Source: Cryobacterium psychrotolerans (GTDB taxonomy: Bacteria; Actinomycetota; Actinomycetes; Actinomycetales; Microbacteriaceae). From it: a stretch of DNA of 63,050 bases. Below the pieces are notes generated by a model. The model was not told the DNA's origin and ran no database searches. It saw nothing but the letters and a program-made list of their open reading frames with translations. This document shows, one piece after another, positions 61,212 through 63,050 of the stretch. Location: the NCBI RefSeq assembly GCF_900101115.1, contig NZ_FNFU01000016.1, positions 1 through 63,050 on the forward strand. Reading direction: 5' to 3'. Both the position numbers and the translations under genes were made by a program. Each line of letters starts with the position of its first letter. Position 1 is the stretch's first letter.

Positions 61212-63050
61212 TCAGCGCGCGGCGGCGAGGTCCCGCCGCTCGGCGGAGTCGGCCTGCGCCGCGGGCGCGTCGACGCGGAGCCCGCGGAAGCCCCGCAGCC
61301 GGAGGCTGTTGCTCACCACGAACACCGACGACAAGCCCATCGCCGCGCCGGCGATCAGGGGGTTGAGCAGGCCGAGCATGGCCAGCGGGATCGCGGCCAC
61401 GTTGTAGGCGAAGGCCCAGAACAGGTTGGCCTTGATGGTGGCCAGGGTGCGCCGGGACAGCCGGATGGCATCCGCGGCGGCGACGAGGTCGCTCCGCACC
61501 AGGGTCAGGTCGCTGGCCTCGATCGCGACATCGGTGCCGGTGCCCATGGCGATGCCGAGGTCGGCCGTGGCGAGCGCGACGGCGTCGTTCACGCCGTCTC
61601 CGACCATCGCGACGACCCGGCCCTCCCGCTGCAGTTCGCGGATGACCTCGGCCTTCTCGGCCGGGAGCACGTCGGCGCGCACCTCGGTGATGCCGACCTC
61701 GGCCGCGACCGCCCGGGCGACGATCTCGTTGTCGCCAGTCAGCAGCAGCGGGCGCAGGCCCAGGCGGCGGAACTCGGCGACGGCCGCCGCGCTGTTCGCC
61801 TTGACCACGTCGGAGACGGCGAGGATGCCCCTGGCCTGCCCGTCCCAGGCGACCGCGACGGCGGTCTGCCCTCGGGACGCGAACAGGGCGAGGGCGTCGG
61901 CGAGCTCGGCCGGAAGCGTGATGCTCCACTGGTCGGCGAGCCAGCGCGGGCGTCCGACCAGCACGAGGTGCCCGTCGACGACGGCCTGCACGCCGAGGCC
62001 GTCTTCCGAGGCGAATGATTCGGCGGTGGGGAGCGCGGCCACGCGGTCCAGCGCCCCGGCGGCGATCGCCGCGGCGATGGGGTGCTCCGAGCCGGTCTCG
62101 GCGGCGCCGGCGAGGCGCAGCAGCTCGCCTTCGGCCACGCCTGCGGCGGGAACGGCGGCGACGAGGGTCATCCGGCCGGTGGTCACGGTGCCGGTCTTGT
62201 CCAGCACGATGGTGTCGACGCGGCGGGTCGATTCGAGGATCTGCGGCCCCTTGATCAGGATGCCGAGCTGGGCGCCGCGCCCGGTGCCGACGAGCAGGGC
62301 GGTTGGGGTGGCCAGCCCGAGGGCGCAGGGGCAGGCGATGATCAGGGTCGCCACGGCCGCCGTGAAGGCCACGACCGGGCCGGCGCCGACGAGGAGCCAG
62401 ACCGCGAGGGTGGCCAGGGACAGCCCGATCACGATCGGCACGAAGATCGCCGAGACCCGGTCGGCCAGGCGCTGCACGTCGGCCTTGCCGGCCTGCGCCT
62501 TCTCGACGAGCCGCCCGATCTGGGCGAGTTCGGTGTCCGAGCCGACCCGGGTGGCCCGCACGACGAGCCGGCCGCCGGAGTTGAGCGTGGCACCGACGAC
62601 GATCGCGCCGGGGCCGACCTCCACCGGCACGGCCTCGCCGGTGAGCATGCTCGCGTCGACGGCGGAGTTACCCTCGACGACCTCGCCGTCGGTGGCGATC
62701 TTCTCGCCGGGGCGCACGACGAACAGGTCGCCGACCATCAGCGAGGCGGTCGGGACCCGGGTTTCGACGCCGTCCCGGAGCAGCGTTGCTTCCTTCGCGC
62801 CCAGTTCGAGCAGCGCCTTGAGCGCCGCGCCGGAGCGTTTCTTGGCCCTGGCCTCGAAGTAGCGTCCGGCCAGGATGAAGACGGTGACCGCGGATGCGAC
62901 CTCCAGGTAGATCTCGTCGGCCCCGGCCCCCGGCTCCGCCGTGAAGGAGAACTCCATCGTCATGCCGGCCATCCCGGCCATGCCGAAGAACAGCGCGTAG
63001 AGCGACCAGCCGAGCGAGGCGAGCACGCCGACGCTGATCAGGGTGTCCAT
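61212..63050 (-). CDS. copper-translocating P-type ATPase, CopA type (partial)
   Basis: The 612 residues present run to the true C-terminus; the N-terminal part lies beyond the right edge. Seen: [20 protein letters not shown] helix, TGEAVPV, membrane metal site CPC ([19 protein letters not shown]), phosphorylation site [40 protein letters not shown], and the YN-MxxS pair ([28 protein letters not shown]). This is the P1B-1 Cu(I) exporter layout, in contrast with the CPD enzyme next door. MDTL at 63050 is internal, not the start. Confidence 0.95.
   Translation of the reverse strand: MDTLISVGVLASLGWSLYALFFGMAGMAGMTMEFSFTAEPGAGADEIYLEVASAVTVFILAGRYFEARAKKRSGAALKALLELGAKEATLLRDGVETRVPTASLMVGDLFVVRPGEKIATDGEVVEGNSAVDASMLTGEAVPVEVGPGAIVVGATLNSGGRLVVRATRVGSDTELAQIGRLVEKAQAGKADVQRLADRVSAIFVPIVIGLSLATLAVWLLVGAGPVVAFTAAVATLIIACPCALGLATPTALLVGTGRGAQLGILIKGPQILESTRRVDTIVLDKTGTVTTGRMTLVAAVPAAGVAEGELLRLAGAAETGSEHPIAAAIAAGALDRVAALPTAESFASEDGLGVQAVVDGHLVLVGRPRWLADQWSITLPAELADALALFASRGQTAVAVAWDGQARGILAVSDVVKANSAAAVAEFRRLGLRPLLLTGDNEIVARAVAAEVGITEVRADVLPAEKAEVIRELQREGRVVAMVGDGVNDAVALATADLGIAMGTGTDVAIEASDLTLVRSDLVAAADAIRLSRRTLATIKANLFWAFAYNVAAIPLAMLGLLNPLIAGAAMGLSSVFVVSNSLRLRGFRGLRVDAPAAQADSAERRDLAAAR

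Overview
The window is chromosomal DNA of a high-GC Gram-positive bacterium. The 16S rRNA 5' end at its left edge has the actinobacterial rrn leader (a TTGAGAACTCAACAG block). Protein content and the 16S variable region point to Microbacteriaceae (order Micrococcales); this placement is an inference from recognition, not from a tree. No transposase, integrase, prophage or CRISPR array was seen, so most of the window looks like stable chromosome. What is unusual is a dense population of small palindromic and tandem repeats.

Layout: 1-5.7 kb, 16S rRNA start with its promoter, then (minus strand) ahcY, asd, lysC, recR. 5.7-18.4 kb (minus), dnaX, glutathione-independent formaldehyde dehydrogenase, ackA-pta-xfp (acetyl-phosphate metabolism) and an ABC-2 exporter. 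18.5-19.3 kb is an RNA-rich stretch: SRP RNA (minus), tRNA-Ser(GGA) (plus), and three tandem 67-bp copies of a tRNA-Ser 3' half. 19.4-32.3 kb is a nitrate respiration island: a MoeB/ThiF-rhodanese protein, moeA, mobA and narK (plus) converge with narGHJI (minus). 32.5-35.5 kb holds a putative Fe-S regulator and a Trk K+ uptake operon. 35.7-39.9 kb has a secreted repeat-rich protein, two tandem paralogous membrane proteins, a HerA-like ATPase and a small monooxygenase-fold protein. 39.9-44.7 kb (minus) looks like an amino-acid or amine conversion cluster: saccharopine-dehydrogenase-like, FAD amine oxidase, GNAT and NAAAR/MenC-type enzyme. 44.8-47 kb has a PAP2 phosphatase and a Bcr/CflA efflux pump. 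47-53.9 kb is a xylose/alditol block: ROK regulator, epimerase, alditol oxidase, xylA, xylB. 54-63 kb is a copper block: Dyp peroxidase, PCuAC chaperone, CopC, membrane protein, CHY zinc finger, a frameshifted His-rich P1B ATPase, DUF305 and a CopA-type ATPase cut by the window edge.

The genes link into pathways. MoeA and MobA make the cofactor that NarG needs. XylA/XylB yield xylulose-5-P, which Xfp can split to acetyl-P for AckA/Pta. The copper block covers sensing (a CsoR-like operator), periplasmic binding and export.

Two genome-level patterns stand out. First, at least five families of 55-90-bp imperfect palindromes lie between genes; related sequence also lies inside two reading frames (the frameshifted P1B ATPase and xylB), and palindrome arms supply the C-terminus of one gene and the stop codon of another. 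Second, ten genes carry a -10-like NANNNT hexamer exactly 6 nt before the start codon, the geometry expected of leaderless mRNAs.
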